From contig JAJKFL010000004.1 in assembly GCA_021186555.1 (NCBI GenBank), positions 25,510,406 through 25,574,405 of the forward strand: a stretch of 64,000 nucleotides of DNA. The letters run 5' to 3'. Origin of the DNA: Reticulitermes speratus (taxonomy: Eukaryota; Arthropoda; Insecta; Blattodea; Rhinotermitidae). The translations under genes were made by a program, and so were the position numbers. Position 1 is the first letter of the stretch, and each line of letters starts with the position of its first letter. A model generated the notes under the pieces. The model had not been told where the DNA came from. It ran no database searches and saw only the letters and a list, made by a program, of their open reading frames with translations. Shown here one piece after another: positions 11,901 to 23,127 of this stretch.

Positions 11901-12659
11901 AGACCAGCTGAGTGATTTTTAACTCTGAAGAAGGTTCCAAGTTCCAGGGGGTTAGTTCATTTCCTCCACACAAGACATTGTTGTTAAATCGCGGCGACTT
12001 GTTTTAGGTCTTACGTTGTGGAATATCGTACGCATAAGACGTAATGGTTATATCGGCACGACTCGATCGTCAGAGCCTTGTTTATGTCACGAGAGTACAC
12101 CGCCTGAAGGAGAGGTTGAAATTAAAAAGTTGTGAAACATCGCACTTTGTTTTCATAAATTTGGCGTGAAGGGCCTAGGATAAAGAAAAAAAGATCGATG
12201 GGGTCTCAGTTTTACGTTAACGCAGTCAGCAGAAAATTACATTCTTTCGTCCACAATGCCGCAGCAAGTTGGTACTGTAAGGGACAGAAATTTGTTGCGT
12301 CCCTGCAAGTGGCACGCAAGATGTAACCAACCAATAACAAACCGTTATTCAGCTTAAGGAACTGGAAGTCAACACTGACACCCGCATATTTTTATTTAAT
12401 CTTAGACGAGGAAGCAGGTGTTCCAAAGGATATTTCGGACAGGCTAATCAGATATTCGGCTTCGAAACGGGGACCAAACATGTAAGTGCCACGTCGATAC
12501 GAAGTTAAATTCCTGAGATTAAAACTTAATGAGAAGATACTCGGCATATCGACTCTGTTAACAATTACAGAACCGTTTCTATTCTTAGGAATTTTTCCAA
12601 ATTATTTGCAATTGTTATGCATTACCACGTTTCACACTACTTAATGTTTAAATGATCAG
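11901..12659. other. No gene recognised
   Basis: Nothing recognised. Probably LINE 3' flank followed by unique or old repeat DNA. Confidence 0.4.
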
Positions 12660-13640
12660 CATCTCCTTCTTCTTTTCTCTAGCACTACAGCCCTCTAAGT
12701 TTGGCCTCGGCTTCCCTCGCGACACATGCCCATTCTCTTCTGTGCAAAGCTCTTGTTCTCCATCTTTTTACACCCATATTCTTCAAGTACAACTCAACAT
12801 CCATCATCTATCCACCTTAATCTAGGTCTTTCTCTTTTTTTCTCCCTCCTGTTGGTTTGCCTTCCAGTAACTTCTTTACTGTCCTTTCACCATCCATTCT
12901 TACAACTTGCCCAAGCCATTCCAATCTACGTACTTTAGTTACGGTTACAATATCTGGAGATTTATATTTATTATAAATTTCTTCATTTTTTATTCTCCAG
13001 TAACCATTTTCATATGTCAGCCCATATATTTTTTCAAGATCTGGAGATTTAAATTTATTATAAATTTCTTCATTCATTTTTTATTCTCCAGTAACCATTT
13101 CCATACGTCAGCCCATATATTTTTTCAAGATATGGAGATTTAAATTTATTATAAATTTCTTCATTCATTTTTTATTCTCCAGTAACCATTTTCATGTCAG
13201 CCCATATATTTTTTCAAGATCTGGAGATTTAAATTTACTATAAATTTCTTCATTCATTTTTTATTCTCCAGTAACCATTTTCATATGTAGGCCCGCATAT
13301 TTTTCTCCAAATTTTCCCTTCCCACGTCAGTAACGCTCTCTCCATTTTATTCGTTAGGGTCCCTGATTCGGCACCATAGGTCACAGTTCGTCTTATTATT
13401 GTTTTATAGAGACATACTCTTAATAAGTGTGTTATACATATATCTTTTCTTTACTATATGTCCTAGTGCATGGTGACATTTAGTATTAGCAATAATTCTC
13501 GCTTTTATCTCTGTTTCAACCTCATTTGTGTATGTTACCAAGGAGCCTAGGTATTTAAATATTTCTACATTTTCATATCTCTGTCCATCCCTTGCCAGCA
13601 CGGTTTCACTAAACTCAGATCTACCATTACCAACTTGACA
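12660..13640 (-). pseudogene. LINE reverse-transcriptase C-terminal remnant with internal amplification
   Basis: Read on the minus strand from 13,600, the translation gives LARDGQRYENVEIFKYLGSL, then VETEIKARI, then (after the tandem array) SPDIVTVTKVRRLEWLGQVV and RTVKKLLEGKP. This is the C-terminal order of a widespread insect LINE, distinct from the 11.5-kb lineage. The ORF is broken and contains the minisatellite at 12,951-13,300. The 3' end (12,660-12,720) matches the fragment at 30.56-30.85 kb. Confidence 0.72.
12951..13300. repeat. Minisatellite of ~91-bp units inside a LINE ORF
   Basis: TATTCTCCAGTAACC recurs at 12,991, 13,082, 13,173 and 13,262, giving spacings of 91, 91 and 89 bases with high identity between units. 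The unit encodes (minus strand) a YENGYWRIKNEEIYNK-like segment of the LINE, so the array arose by amplification of coding sequence. Because 91 is not a multiple of three, successive units change frame. Confidence 0.9.
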
Positions 13641-13679
13641 ATTTATCTTTATTAGCTCTCAATGTCAAATTTATACCAT

Positions 13680-13960
13680 ATATTCTGACCTTTGCAGTGC
13701 TTTCGACATCATTACTCACATCCTGCTTCTTCATAACTTAATGGGGTCTTGGGCTCTCTGATGGTGACGTAGGCTCAGTTCATGTTTACTTAAAATAAAA
13801 CACACAGTGCCACCTTAAAATTCAAAGAAAATGTCATTGCCTTTTGAAGTGTTCTTGGTGTTCCACAAGGACCTGTTCTGGGGCCTCTGCTTTACGACAT
13901 ATGCATAAATGACTTCTGCAATGTAATCAATTTTCGACTCTAGATAATTTCTTTTCGTTA
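13680..13960 (+). pseudogene. LINE reverse-transcriptase core fragment
   Basis: Across two frames the plus strand encodes a YSDLCSAFDIITHILLLHNL-like stretch (RT motif A region, usually ...FSKAFDTVNHDLLL...) and then FLGVPQGPVLGPLLYDICIN (the conserved GVPQG block). Frameshifts between them and missing flanks show a truncated dead copy, jockey-like by its motifs. Confidence 0.7.
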
Positions 13961-15432
13961 ATTACATTTCTTACTGATTGTCCTCTGCCACAACCTGATA
14001 TTGATTCTATACACAATTGGTACACTGCTAATATCATTGTAATGCCGTACATTACGAGATTTGGCCAGTGACCACAGTTTACCCACCTACCCTAATCATT
14101 GCAGCAGTGTTTACGCCATTCCACTATTCAGCAGCTTATGTAGTTCCTAGTTGCAAGTAGATCAGACCAAGTTATGAAAGACCGATGTCAGCAGACTTCC
14201 AACGCAGCAGCCGGAACAAGTGTCACTACGACTAGAAAACAGAACTACGAGTGCAGCAAAATTATAACTTAAGAAACCATGGAAATGACAATTACGGAGG
14301 TCACAAAGCACTTGCTGGGAGAGGCTAGGCCGGCCAGACGTTAAGAAGTCGTGGTCATCATTTACTGTACTCTACGAACCTAAGCGACGACACCACGGAA
14401 TGGTTTCTGCCATTATCATCTTGTTGGTCTGCAGTATGTCAGGTAAGACCTATCTCATTGTTGTAACCTGTTAAGTGTGTGAATTGGTGCTAACCGACCT
14501 TGTGGAGGATATGCTGTGTGAAGTCAGGTCAGAAAGGATCATGTATAGGGTTACTCCATTAAATATTATAATATAGTTTGTAGTAAGAAATCAAAGCTTA
14601 CTTTTTCGGGAGAAAACGCACCCACTGCTCCCTCCCTCAAATTACTTCCCATAGTCTTACCCACGGTATAATGCTGGGCTACACTACCCAGCATTTAGTC
14701 ATGAACCCAAAGGAACCGCGGACTAGTTGGAGCTAACAAGGTTTATTTCCACCATACGTTAGTTTATTAGGTAGTCAGTTGTGGACTATCGTGTTGGTCA
14801 GGCCACGTTGTTTTCTATGGAATCCCCTGCAGAATACCACCACAGCAATCATGAACTCTAACATTAGTAGCACTAATGTTATTTACTTCTCAAGAAAAAC
14901 TGATGTTTGAATTTATTATAAACTCTGAGAATCCTACATATAACACGCGCCGAAATCTTTGAAACACCTGGCAGTATTTTCTCACTCGAAGTTTCATTTT
15001 CATCACCACGCTGATTACACAGTTCCTCAGGCTAAAAAGCTGCTGATGCTGATAGCAGCTCGCACTGTACCCTTTTCCTTTTCTTCCCTTGATTGCTTAT
15101 CAGTAGTACATTTTACCTTACATTAAATGTCAGTATCCCTCTGCTGTTTTGAATTCAGTGATGCCAACTGAGGCCAACACGCTGGAAAGCATTCCGTGAA
15201 GTCTGCAGCTCTTTAACAATCATCTCTTTCCCCACACTCGTTATAAGCTGTGCAACGCATTAGAGTACTTAAAGTTGCATGTGCCTACTTCACGCGACAA
15301 GAGACTGATTTGTCATTCCACTGAATTGTATTGCTTTGTTTTTGTTTTATCTTATGCTTTTCTCTTGTGTGACCTTTACTTGTACGTATCGATGCATGTA
15401 CAGACACTCTCCAATATATGCAGTAGTTACGT
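13961..15432. other. No gene recognised
   Basis: No supported gene or nameable repeat. Confidence 0.45.
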
Positions 15433-15615
15433 TACCGAAGGTCCGGCACAAGTCGAATTTTGCGCAAGTCGGAATTGAATATACGTATATGGTCAACTAT
15501 ATATGTGTATATACAGGGCAGTTCTGTTGAAATCAAAACTCCAAAGTACTGGAACCTGATTGGCCGCAGCATGGCCGTCCCGCTGCCTGTGTTATCGCCT
15601 AGCAAGAAAAAAAAT
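15433..15615 (+). repeat. Interspersed repeat G, copy 1
   Basis: Matches 28,765-28,955 in reverse complement over its full length (GGTCCGGCACAAGTCGAATT, the TATATACAGGG block, and the CTGTGTTATCGCC block). Family unknown. Confidence 0.75.
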
Positions 15616-15704
15616 CGAAGCGCATTTCACAAATGCATTTAATTTTTTATCCTTTTAAACCGTGTGTCTGAAAATGCGTAATTTCAAATTGTATTAAGTC
15701 TGGC

Positions 15705-15850
15705 AGTATGTGTATGTGGGTATGTGTGTATGTACGTGTGTGTGTATGTATGTATGTGTATATGTATGTATGTGCGTGTGTATGTATGCATAGATATGTA
15801 TGTACGTATGCATGCATGTACGGATGTATGCGTACACGGATGCATGCAAT
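15705..15850. repeat. (TGTA/TATG)n microsatellite
   Basis: Alternating purine-pyrimidine tract of TATG, TGTG and TGCA tetramers. The long open frames on both strands here (15,647-15,917) are products of the repeat. Confidence 0.92.
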
Positions 15851-15859
15851 GTATCCTGC

Positions 15860-17035
15860 ACCATTCACTGACTTGGGTATCATAAGAAATGTGCTCGAAT
15901 TCTGGAGTGAACTTTAATAATTAGCAAATTCACTGGCACGCATTCTAGAGTACTTAGATTCTGTTTATCTTTTCATTTTGAAATCCCATGAAGTTACGAA
16001 TCCCACCTACCCGGCGACAAGGATGATAACACAATCTCATGAATTACAATCCTAATACAGTGCAGCAGACCTGTTTGTTTCAGACTGACTAAAAATATGC
16101 TTTAGCCTTATCGGACATTTCGTGTTCTAGCAGTTCGCATCCTAACTTCAGTATCCTATAACAATGGACTGTGATTATAAATTGTGGATATAGCATCAAT
16201 ATCAAAGTAACGAACAAGGAATTTCAAGCACAACTCATAAAGCATAATTCCCTAGTGCATCGATTGCTATTCCTGTATTATCTATTACTACGTACTACCG
16301 CTGTTATTTTATTTCACTTTTGTGAAGAACTTATTACCTCCATAGACACCACCTTAAATTCATGGTATACAGTTTCGTATCGTTACTACGCCTGTAAGTG
16401 CTCACTTGCACACAGTGTTTCATACAAAATGTGTTGCTATATTTATAATCTACCTCCGTAACAAATTTCACGCACCTAGCTCCAATGGTTCATTAGTTAT
16501 TGCCATCAAACCGAAAGCTGAAAAAAAAACTACACGGTAACCATGTTGTTATAGATTCAATAAAAATAGCATACTTTTTCCAGTACATATTACCACACAA
16601 CATTTCAGGATTCCCGCGTCACCAGTAAGCGCGCCTACCGCACTGTTATTACCGAGGAGTATAGCATATTAATAATTGCAACACTGAAGTGTCTTCCAAG
16701 ATGCGCGAATATTTGTTACCTGGTTCAAAAGTTGAAATGGACAGACACAAACAGAAATCAGGGTGATTTCAAAGCCTATTTATTTTCCTTTGTAAGGCTA
16801 GACAGTGTTATGATCAAGGAAGTACAGCAATTCCTTTAAAAAGCAAATGAAAATACGTGGAGAGTCCAAAGCTTTGTATAAAATAAACGCAAGTGAAATT
16901 TACTGCGTAAGTTAACGAATGAACAATTCTCTTTACCTATCAGCTGTGAATGTAATTGCAGACACAAATTAAGCTGCAGCAACAGTCTTCCCATTTGGGG
17001 GATTAAACCCATCCTTAAAACAATAATGTTGATCC
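15860..17035. other. No gene recognised
   Basis: The 96-residue frame at 16,171-16,461 has no recognisable domain. Confidence 0.45.
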
Positions 17036-17969
17036 TTTTTTTTAATAGTGTAACAGCCCCTAGCAGGTCAGGGCCTCCTCATTATTGAGGCTTCACGATC
17101 ACTCTCAGACACCCCACACTCGGTACGACTCCTCTGGAGACAAGTGATCAGCCCGACGCAGAGACCTCCACCTGACAACACACAACATTCACAAGAGACA
17201 GACGTCCATGCCCCGGCGTTTTTTTTTTTTTTTTTTTTTTTGGCCTGTCCGGGAGTTTTTCTCCTTTGATCCACTTTTGTACTGTTTAAATCCTTTCGTC
17301 CTTCATGTCACTTTACGTTCCATATACCGTCCTTACGAAAAACACAACACAAACATCCATGCCCCGGTGGATTTTTTTTTTTTTTTTTTTTTAATTCCTG
17401 GGTTTTCCCTTTGATCCATTTTTGTTCTGTGTTAATCCTTTTTCGTCCTTTCATGTCACTTACGGTCGACAACCGTCTTTTTACAACACAACACAAACAT
17501 CCATGCCCCCGGTGGGATTCGAACCCACGATCCCAGTAAGCGAACGGCCGAAGTCCCACGCCTTAGACCGCACGGCCACTGGGATCGGCATAAAAATTTG
17601 AGTGTGTACCCCTGGTGGGACTTTTATGCCAACAGCACGTGGTGTTCCCAGGCGGTCACCCATCCAAGTACTAACCACGCCCAATGTTGCTTAACTGCGG
17701 TGATCGGACGAGAACTGGTGTTTTCAACGTGGTATGGCCGTTGGCTTTTTTTTTTTTTTTTTTTGCCTGTCCGGAGAGTTTTTCTCCTTTGATCCACTTT
17801 TGTACTGTTTAAATCCTTTCGTCCTTCATGTCACTTTACGTTCCATATTACCGTCCTTACGAAAAACACAACACAAACATCCATGCCCCCGGTGGGATTC
17901 GAACCCACGAGCCTAGTAAGCGAGCGGCCGCAGACCCACGCCTTAGACCGCGCGGCCACTGGGATCGGC
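17036..17969 (-). mobile_element. Concatenated tRNA-Leu SINE chain with embedded 5S rRNA sequence
   Basis: In minus-strand order: tRNA-Leu head 1 (17,883-17,968), body A, A-run of 19 (17,746-17,764), 5S rRNA (17,628-17,745), a 37-base linker with a TTTTT stop, tRNA-Leu head 2 (17,504-17,590), body B, A-run of 21 (17,372-17,392), a headless body C starting at the last bases of the tRNA part, A-run of 23 (17,219-17,241), and a headless body D of a second subfamily (like that at 279-539) ending in A8. All parts share one orientation. The uninterrupted homopolymers suggest recent formation. Serial nested insertion and template switching during reverse transcription are both possible. Confidence 0.82.
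17628..17745 (-). rRNA. 5S rRNA copy within SINE chain (probable retropseudogene)
   Basis: The minus strand begins GCCAACGGCCATACCACG and ends ACCACGTGCTGTTGGC, 118 bases, with the internal blocks expected of animal 5S rRNA: TCTCGTCCGATCACCG, TTAAGCAACATTGGGC and AGTACTTGGATGGGTGACCG. The two ends can pair as helix I. It sits directly behind a 19-base A-run and before a linker with a TTTTT pol III stop, then another tRNA-Leu SINE head. The internal promoter looks intact, so it could be transcribed, but the context argues for a mobilised copy rather than a member of the 5S array. Confidence 0.85.
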
Positions 17970-18185
17970 TTGACCATCTTTAGTACCAACAAATAATCCT
18001 TTTCAGTTCATGGACATTTCTAATCGGCTATGATCTGGAGCTGACTGGCTTAAATCTGTGTTGTTTCCTTGCAACGCGCATTCAACGTCTTTATACTTCT
18101 TGATTTCGCTTCTCTGACGTTTGCAAAACAATGCGCTCAGGGCGGAGGAGGGTGAAAATGAGAAACTCATGGAAAAAGGTGTCCC

Positions 18186-18465
18186 TGTGCACGCCATGAA
18201 GGCATATGGAGAGTGGATGCATAGCTCCACCCTTAATCTCGGCACTAGATTGAGATGTGTGTTCGTATTCACGCCCCGGCCACTTTACCCTCGGATAAAG
18301 TGGCCCCGATATCCACCGAATAAAATCCTGAGTGGGCTTCAGAGACGGTATCGGCGTTTTGGAGAAGAGAAAATTCTACTGCCAGGTGGCAGGAGTCTAA
18401 CCGTGACTCGTGGACTGTCCAGACCGTAGCGCAGTCACTATGCTAACTACGATATCCCTGCTCTC
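18186..18465 (-). mobile_element. SINE family A, diverged
   Basis: Family A block order (GCCATGAAGGC, then CACGCCCCGGCCACTTTACC, then GGCTTCAGAGACGGTATCGG, then a degraded head with GTAGCGCAGTCACTATGC). The B box is poorly preserved. The 102-residue open frame across it is accidental. Confidence 0.75.
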
Positions 18466-19430
18466 AAATGAGTAATTCTATCATACGAGAAGAAACTTCT
18501 TATTGTGCTTCACAAACGAACAGCCGGCTGTTCTTCGTATACACGTCTCTAAGGACGAATGTGTGCGTCAGTGACAGCAAAGCAGTTCTGGCGTCACCAA
18601 GAACGGATTCCTGATCTTCCCAGAATCACGCGCACCATTCAAACACCCTTGAACAATGCAAACAGCAGTCAAATTTCAGCAATGATGCTCTTTCAGCACC
18701 TAGAAACATACATCTGCTTGCTCCATTGTAACAGCGGTTGAGGCGGCGGCGATGGTGGTGGTATAGTAGTAGTAGTAGTAGTAAATTAATGTTTAAATTC
18801 ATACTTGTGGTGCTAGGTGCCAGATGTACACAGCATGAAATGTACTCAGTATCATTTAATTTAGACCCCAAAAATAAAAGTCCAGGAATTGATTCTATGC
18901 TCTTCATAAAAATTATGCGTCATGACCGGGGCATTTAATTTGCGGATGGAGGAGTTGATTCTCTGTGCAACCAGGTTCAGCATCCAGTTGCCATAACAAC
19001 CGGCAACTGGATACCTGGCTGCATATAGAAACAACTAGTTCACATTACTTCAGATATTAGTTTGTAAAAACCAACAGTTCAGATGCCAAAGAATCAACCA
19101 ATCAGAGGGTAAAGGGAAAGGTACAACAGAATGGAACCATATGATTCTAGTCAAATGTTTCGGCAATCCCTAGTCAAACATTAATCTATACACAAAAAGT
19201 ACTAAACAAACCTAACCAGAAGTCACGCACGGAACAGTAGGAGATCTGGGACCCTCACGGATGTGACTGTAACGTATACTGCCTCTTGGGATATAACGCC
19301 TTGTAGTTTTGTAGAAATTTACAAACGCTCTGGTCGAACCTGCTGCCTCCAGCTTTCAACTGTGGGTTATTTAACGATGCTTCTGGTATCAACGACTTTA
19401 TAACAGTGATACGGTAACTGGAGAATGATG
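18466..19430. other. No gene recognised; short (TAG)n tract
   Basis: Holds a (TAG)n microsatellite at about 18,764-18,783 and otherwise no structure I can name. CpG is still common here, unlike further right. Confidence 0.45.
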
Positions 19431-19612
19431 ACTTTGAAAGAATTTGGAAGGAAGCGGTCGTGGCCTAATCGAGGTCCTATCCGGGCATTGACTGAGGAAA
19501 TCCGCGAAAATACTGAGGACAGTCAGTTTCCCGGCCCAGATTCGAACCAGACACCCCCCCCATACACAAGACTACAGAACCCTGCTACACCAAACTGTTT
19601 GGTGCTCCCTCC
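19431..19612. mobile_element. tRNA-related SINE family E, partial
   Basis: GAATTTGGAAGGAAGCGGTC followed by GTGGCCTAA, and later a GATTCGAACC box (19,540-19,549), is the layout of a common insect SINE whose body starts GGAAGGAAGCGGCCGTGG. Divergent, ends uncertain, orientation not assigned. Confidence 0.5.
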
Positions 19613-20094
19613 TCAACACAAAACAAAGACATGAAGTAAAATTTCACTGAATTTTAGAAAGAATTTATGTCTACTACATATTCAACTTTTCTACCTACAA
19701 AGAGAAACTAGCAGTAATTAAAATTCATAATTATCCACAATGCTGTTGTGCACAACTTCCACCAGAGGTAATAATAAATTAGTTTTTATTTGGGATAAGA
19801 AAAGTTTTCCAATGACGCAGGTTTCCAATTTATCCAGGTTCTGTTATGGTCAGGTTACCTTGTGTTAGACCTCTGTGTGTAAATTAAAATTATCTCTCAC
19901 TATACGTAAAACAATTTGCATGTTCTTACACACATAAGAAGTGAGTCACAATCACTCAACTGTGACAACCTGCGTCAGCAACACCTAGGGCAGGAAGAGC
20001 CTTAATCAGTACTCTGAGAAAACAATGTAACATCATCAATCTATTCTGTCCTCTCTACAAAAATACAACACATGACACTACAGCAACATTAGTC
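19613..20094. other. No gene recognised
   Basis: AT-rich, CpG-poor sequence without recognisable content. Confidence 0.45.
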
Positions 20095-20290
20095 CTCAGG
20101 CATTCACAGCAGTGCAGTTGAGGTCCCCATTCATGAGGTGGTGGTCTCATGTGCAAGGGTCAATATGCCCAATGAAGAATCACTTCAATGGAAATGTTGA
20201 CCCTTGAAGACCAACATGCCATCTTGAAACATCGGGCACCAATCACCCTATCACAAGGCACCATATCCCAGAAGAACAGAGACCTAAAAC
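20095..20290. repeat. Family P palindromic repeat, decayed
   Basis: The right arm has CTTGAAGA, a spacer, TTGAAACATCGGGC and the terminal CATATCCCAGAAGA of family P; the left arm (GTTGAGGTCCCC, then GTGGTCTCATG, then AAGGGTCAATATG) is a weak inverted match. The internal GGGTCAA units are also seen in the 41.9-kb copy. Confidence 0.6.
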
Positions 20291-21060
20291 AATGTTGATA
20301 AACAGTACCACACCCTGCATGAACAATGTCTGTTTCACAAAGCTTAAGTGCTCAAGAAATTATCAAATGCTCGTAACACATCCCAATATAATTTTGGGAT
20401 ATAAGTGGTTCTACAAAATGTTACAGTGTGTCTCTTGTCACTCATATATCCATGAGCTGCAAAATGGAAAATGTGGCCTCCATAAATGGAAAGCAGAGGC
20501 ATTGTCACGAAAAACTATCAAAGATGTAACTCTCCAGTATGGGATTAAGCTAGGAGTATACTTAATAATCACTTGCAGTGAACAAGGCACAAGTGAAACT
20601 TACGTATCTAACAACAACATGATGATGTATTAGTAAATATTTACCTAATGTATTTCTAGTTCAGAATGGGCAAAAATATTAGGTATTTTAGTTTTTCTCA
20701 GAATATCTCACAGCGAAGTCCAAGAAAATTACAATAGGTTATATGACTGATTGGCCTAAGCAAGCATTAATTCATGCTCGTAATATACCGGGTGACAACA
20801 TAAATAAAATACCAAAAAGAGTAGGTATAATATAAAAATTCTTTTAGAAACAACTGAAAGAAGTCGCTGTATGTGTACATACAATACACACACAATTAAA
20901 TATAAACTGACAAAAAGTCATTATGAACATGTGGTAATTCAAAATAAGTATGCTGCACACGAAACTTCAGGGAAGAAATCTTTCAGGAAATGTACACACA
21001 GACAAGAGAAGGTGAAGTTGTCCATCTGGTTAATTAATCACTACACCACTAAACAGAGGT
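20291..21060. other. No gene recognised
   Basis: A 113-residue open frame (20,292-20,633) has no domain and weak coding character; not supported. Confidence 0.45.
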
Positions 21061-21185
21061 GTAGATCAAAGCATTCTTAACCTCAGCACACTACATCGAG
21101 ATAAATAGTCAGTTTCATGCCCCAGCCACTTTCTCCCAGAGAAAGAGCCCCTGTTGCCCACTGAATTCCAAGGCTAGGCAAGAAA
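21061..21185 (-). mobile_element. SINE family A, truncated and decayed
   Basis: CTTAACCTCAGCACACTACA, then TCATGCCCCAGCCACTTTC, then AGAAAGAGCCCC match the middle of family A with CpG-to-TpG/CpA changes; the head is missing. Confidence 0.65.
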
Positions 21186-21747
21186 CTAAGCTACAACTAT
21201 GTTCTGAAGAATGGCTGCTACATGGAGTTAGTTCTACAATACATATTCATTTGCATTCTGTTTATGTTAAGTTTTGTGTGCCATTACATATTATCACACT
21301 CGTATATATAAAATATTTTGACAATCAATCCCAAAATATTTTAAAAACGTTAAAATAAGAACAATGTGACATATTTCATGTTGTGAAAATATATGCAAGT
21401 TCTTTAACTCCCCATGCCCTTTGTGTGTATCAGTGGGTAAATTTACATTCAAATATTTCATTAACGCTATAGTTGAATTCTGTGAGATCTACTTACAGTC
21501 ACACAGACAGGCTTTGAAATGCTAGAAATTCATTCCAAGAAAACTTCATCACATTCAGTCACAATGAGAACTTCATATCTCAAATACCATATGTTGTATG
21601 TGATGTAAAAATATGGATTTTACTTTCTAAAACAGCAGGGGAACATAGAATTTTCACCATTTTATCAAAAATAAACAGCTAATACCTGAATTAAAATTAC
21701 AAATTATGTATTTACTATGTTGCACATAACAGCATTAATTGTTGTAG

Positions 21748-21770
21748 TTATTATTATTATTATTATTATT

Positions 21771-21811
<41 letters not shown>

Positions 21812-21812
21812 T
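21748..21812. repeat. (ATT)n(ATC)n microsatellite
   Basis: Uninterrupted TTA triplets passing into TCA triplets. A related ATT/ATC tract lies at about 22,508-22,572, inside the LINE remnant. Confidence 0.93.
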
Positions 21813-22019
21813 ACCACCTTTATGCAGGGTATTTTGAATTATACACCTGAAACCATGTTTCTAACGTATGTATTGTTCCAGCTACTGTATTCTGTAGTTA
21901 CAATTTATGCTACATGTAATGTTATTCCTTGTTGAATGTTTTGTACTTTTACATTAGTACTTTCTGAAGTATGTGTGCAGTGCCCAATATGGCTGCTTTC
22001 TTCTGTATCTCCCAGTATG

Positions 22020-22500
22020 TTGCTCATGCATTTTCTGAATGACTTTGAGATGGTTCCAGCTGCCCCTATCCCTTTTGTCTTTACATTTCACATGTGCTGT
22101 ATTTCTACTGTAAGGTCTTTATACCTCAGAATCTTCCTGGCTTCTTTCTTGATCACATTTCTGTCTCCTGACATTGCAACATCTATTAACATACATGTTC
22201 CTTTTTCATTATCATGGATTATTATGTCCAGTTTATTGTTAGGGATGGTTCTGTCAGTTTGCACTTCCTGATTCCATAATATGGTTACCTTACCTCCATG
22301 ACTTGTTTCTACTAAGTTCGGTACATATTCATACCAGTGTTCATTGTCTAATTTTACGATTTTCCTTGTATATGTTAATGTGCAGTTGAGCACACACTAT
22401 AGCATGCCTCTTTATGTATCGTTCTTTTGCCAATACTGGGCATGCTGATATAATGAGGTCTACTGTCTTGTCAAATTGTTGACATTGTCTGCATTTGCTA
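22020..22500 (-). pseudogene. LINE C-terminal remnant with zinc knuckle and endonuclease-like region
   Basis: The minus strand encodes, with frameshifts, CRQCQQFDKTVDLIISACPV, then AKERYIKRHAIVCAQLH (a Cys/His knuckle), then VTILWNQEVQTDRTIPNNK, DIIIHDNEKGTCMLIDVAMS, GDRNVIKKEA and GAAGTISKSFRKCMSNI. The D-x(n)-IDVA...K pattern suggests a PD-(D/E)XK-type nuclease as in R2/R4-like (RLE) LINEs; that family assignment is an inference. Shifts near 22,390 and 22,090 make it a pseudogene. Confidence 0.62.
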
Positions 22501-22575
22501 TCTGTTGTTGTTATTATTATTATCATCATCATTATCATCATCACCACCATATTATTATTATTATTATCATCATTT

Positions 22576-23127
22576 GTCATATTGTTTTTGTTTTGTGTAT
22601 TTAGTGTTTTGTTTCTGTGTATTTGTACTGTTTTTGTGTTGTATTTGTGTTTTGTGCTAGCTTTGTAATTGGCACTTTTGTTGTTGTCATTGTTATTAAT
22701 TGCCATATTGTTTTTGTTTTGTCTGTTTAGTGTTTCGTTTCTGTACATTTGTTTGGCACTTGTGCTTTTAAGCCTGCATGTAAATAAATACCTATTGAAT
22801 TATTATTATTATTTAGTCCTGTATGTAGTTATGACTTGTTCTATATCCTAAAGGTTGTTTGAACCTGATTGGATTGATGGAAATAAAAATAAAGTAAGTA
22901 AGTAAGTAGGTATACTATAGGATGATGGCTACCCAGACTCACAATTAACACCACTCCATCTAAAATTATATTCATGAAACATCTTCAAAATAACATGATC
23001 ATATAAGGGGCAATGTAATTTGTACTGTTCCCCATATATTATTATTGAGATCTGAACAAGGATTATATGGACATGTCACATAGCATGCATAGGAGTTATG
23101 AGGAATGTACGTCAATGTAAGTGTCTA
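22576..23127. other. No gene; low-complexity T/G-rich sequence
   Basis: 22,576-22,760 is built of GTTTTTGTTTTGT-like and TTGTTGTTGTCA-like imperfect repeats; the long frames across it are low complexity. GTAAGTAAGTAAGTAGG occurs near 22,893. Nothing else recognised. Confidence 0.55.

Noticed and set aside
12951..13300. CRISPR array
   Set aside because: The units are fully repeated without unique spacers and encode part of a LINE; the genome is an insect nuclear genome.
15647..15917. Open frames on both strands
   Set aside because: Produced by the TATG/TGTA microsatellite.
17504..17590. tRNA genes on the minus strand at 17.5 and 17.9 kb
   Set aside because: Both are heads of SINE units followed by the family body and A-runs.
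17628..17745. Functional 5S rRNA array member
   Set aside because: A single copy placed between an A-run and a SINE head; kept only as a probable mobilised copy.
20292..20633. 113-residue plus-strand protein
   Set aside because: No domain, starts inside the tip of a family P repeat, ordinary composition for intergenic AT-rich DNA.
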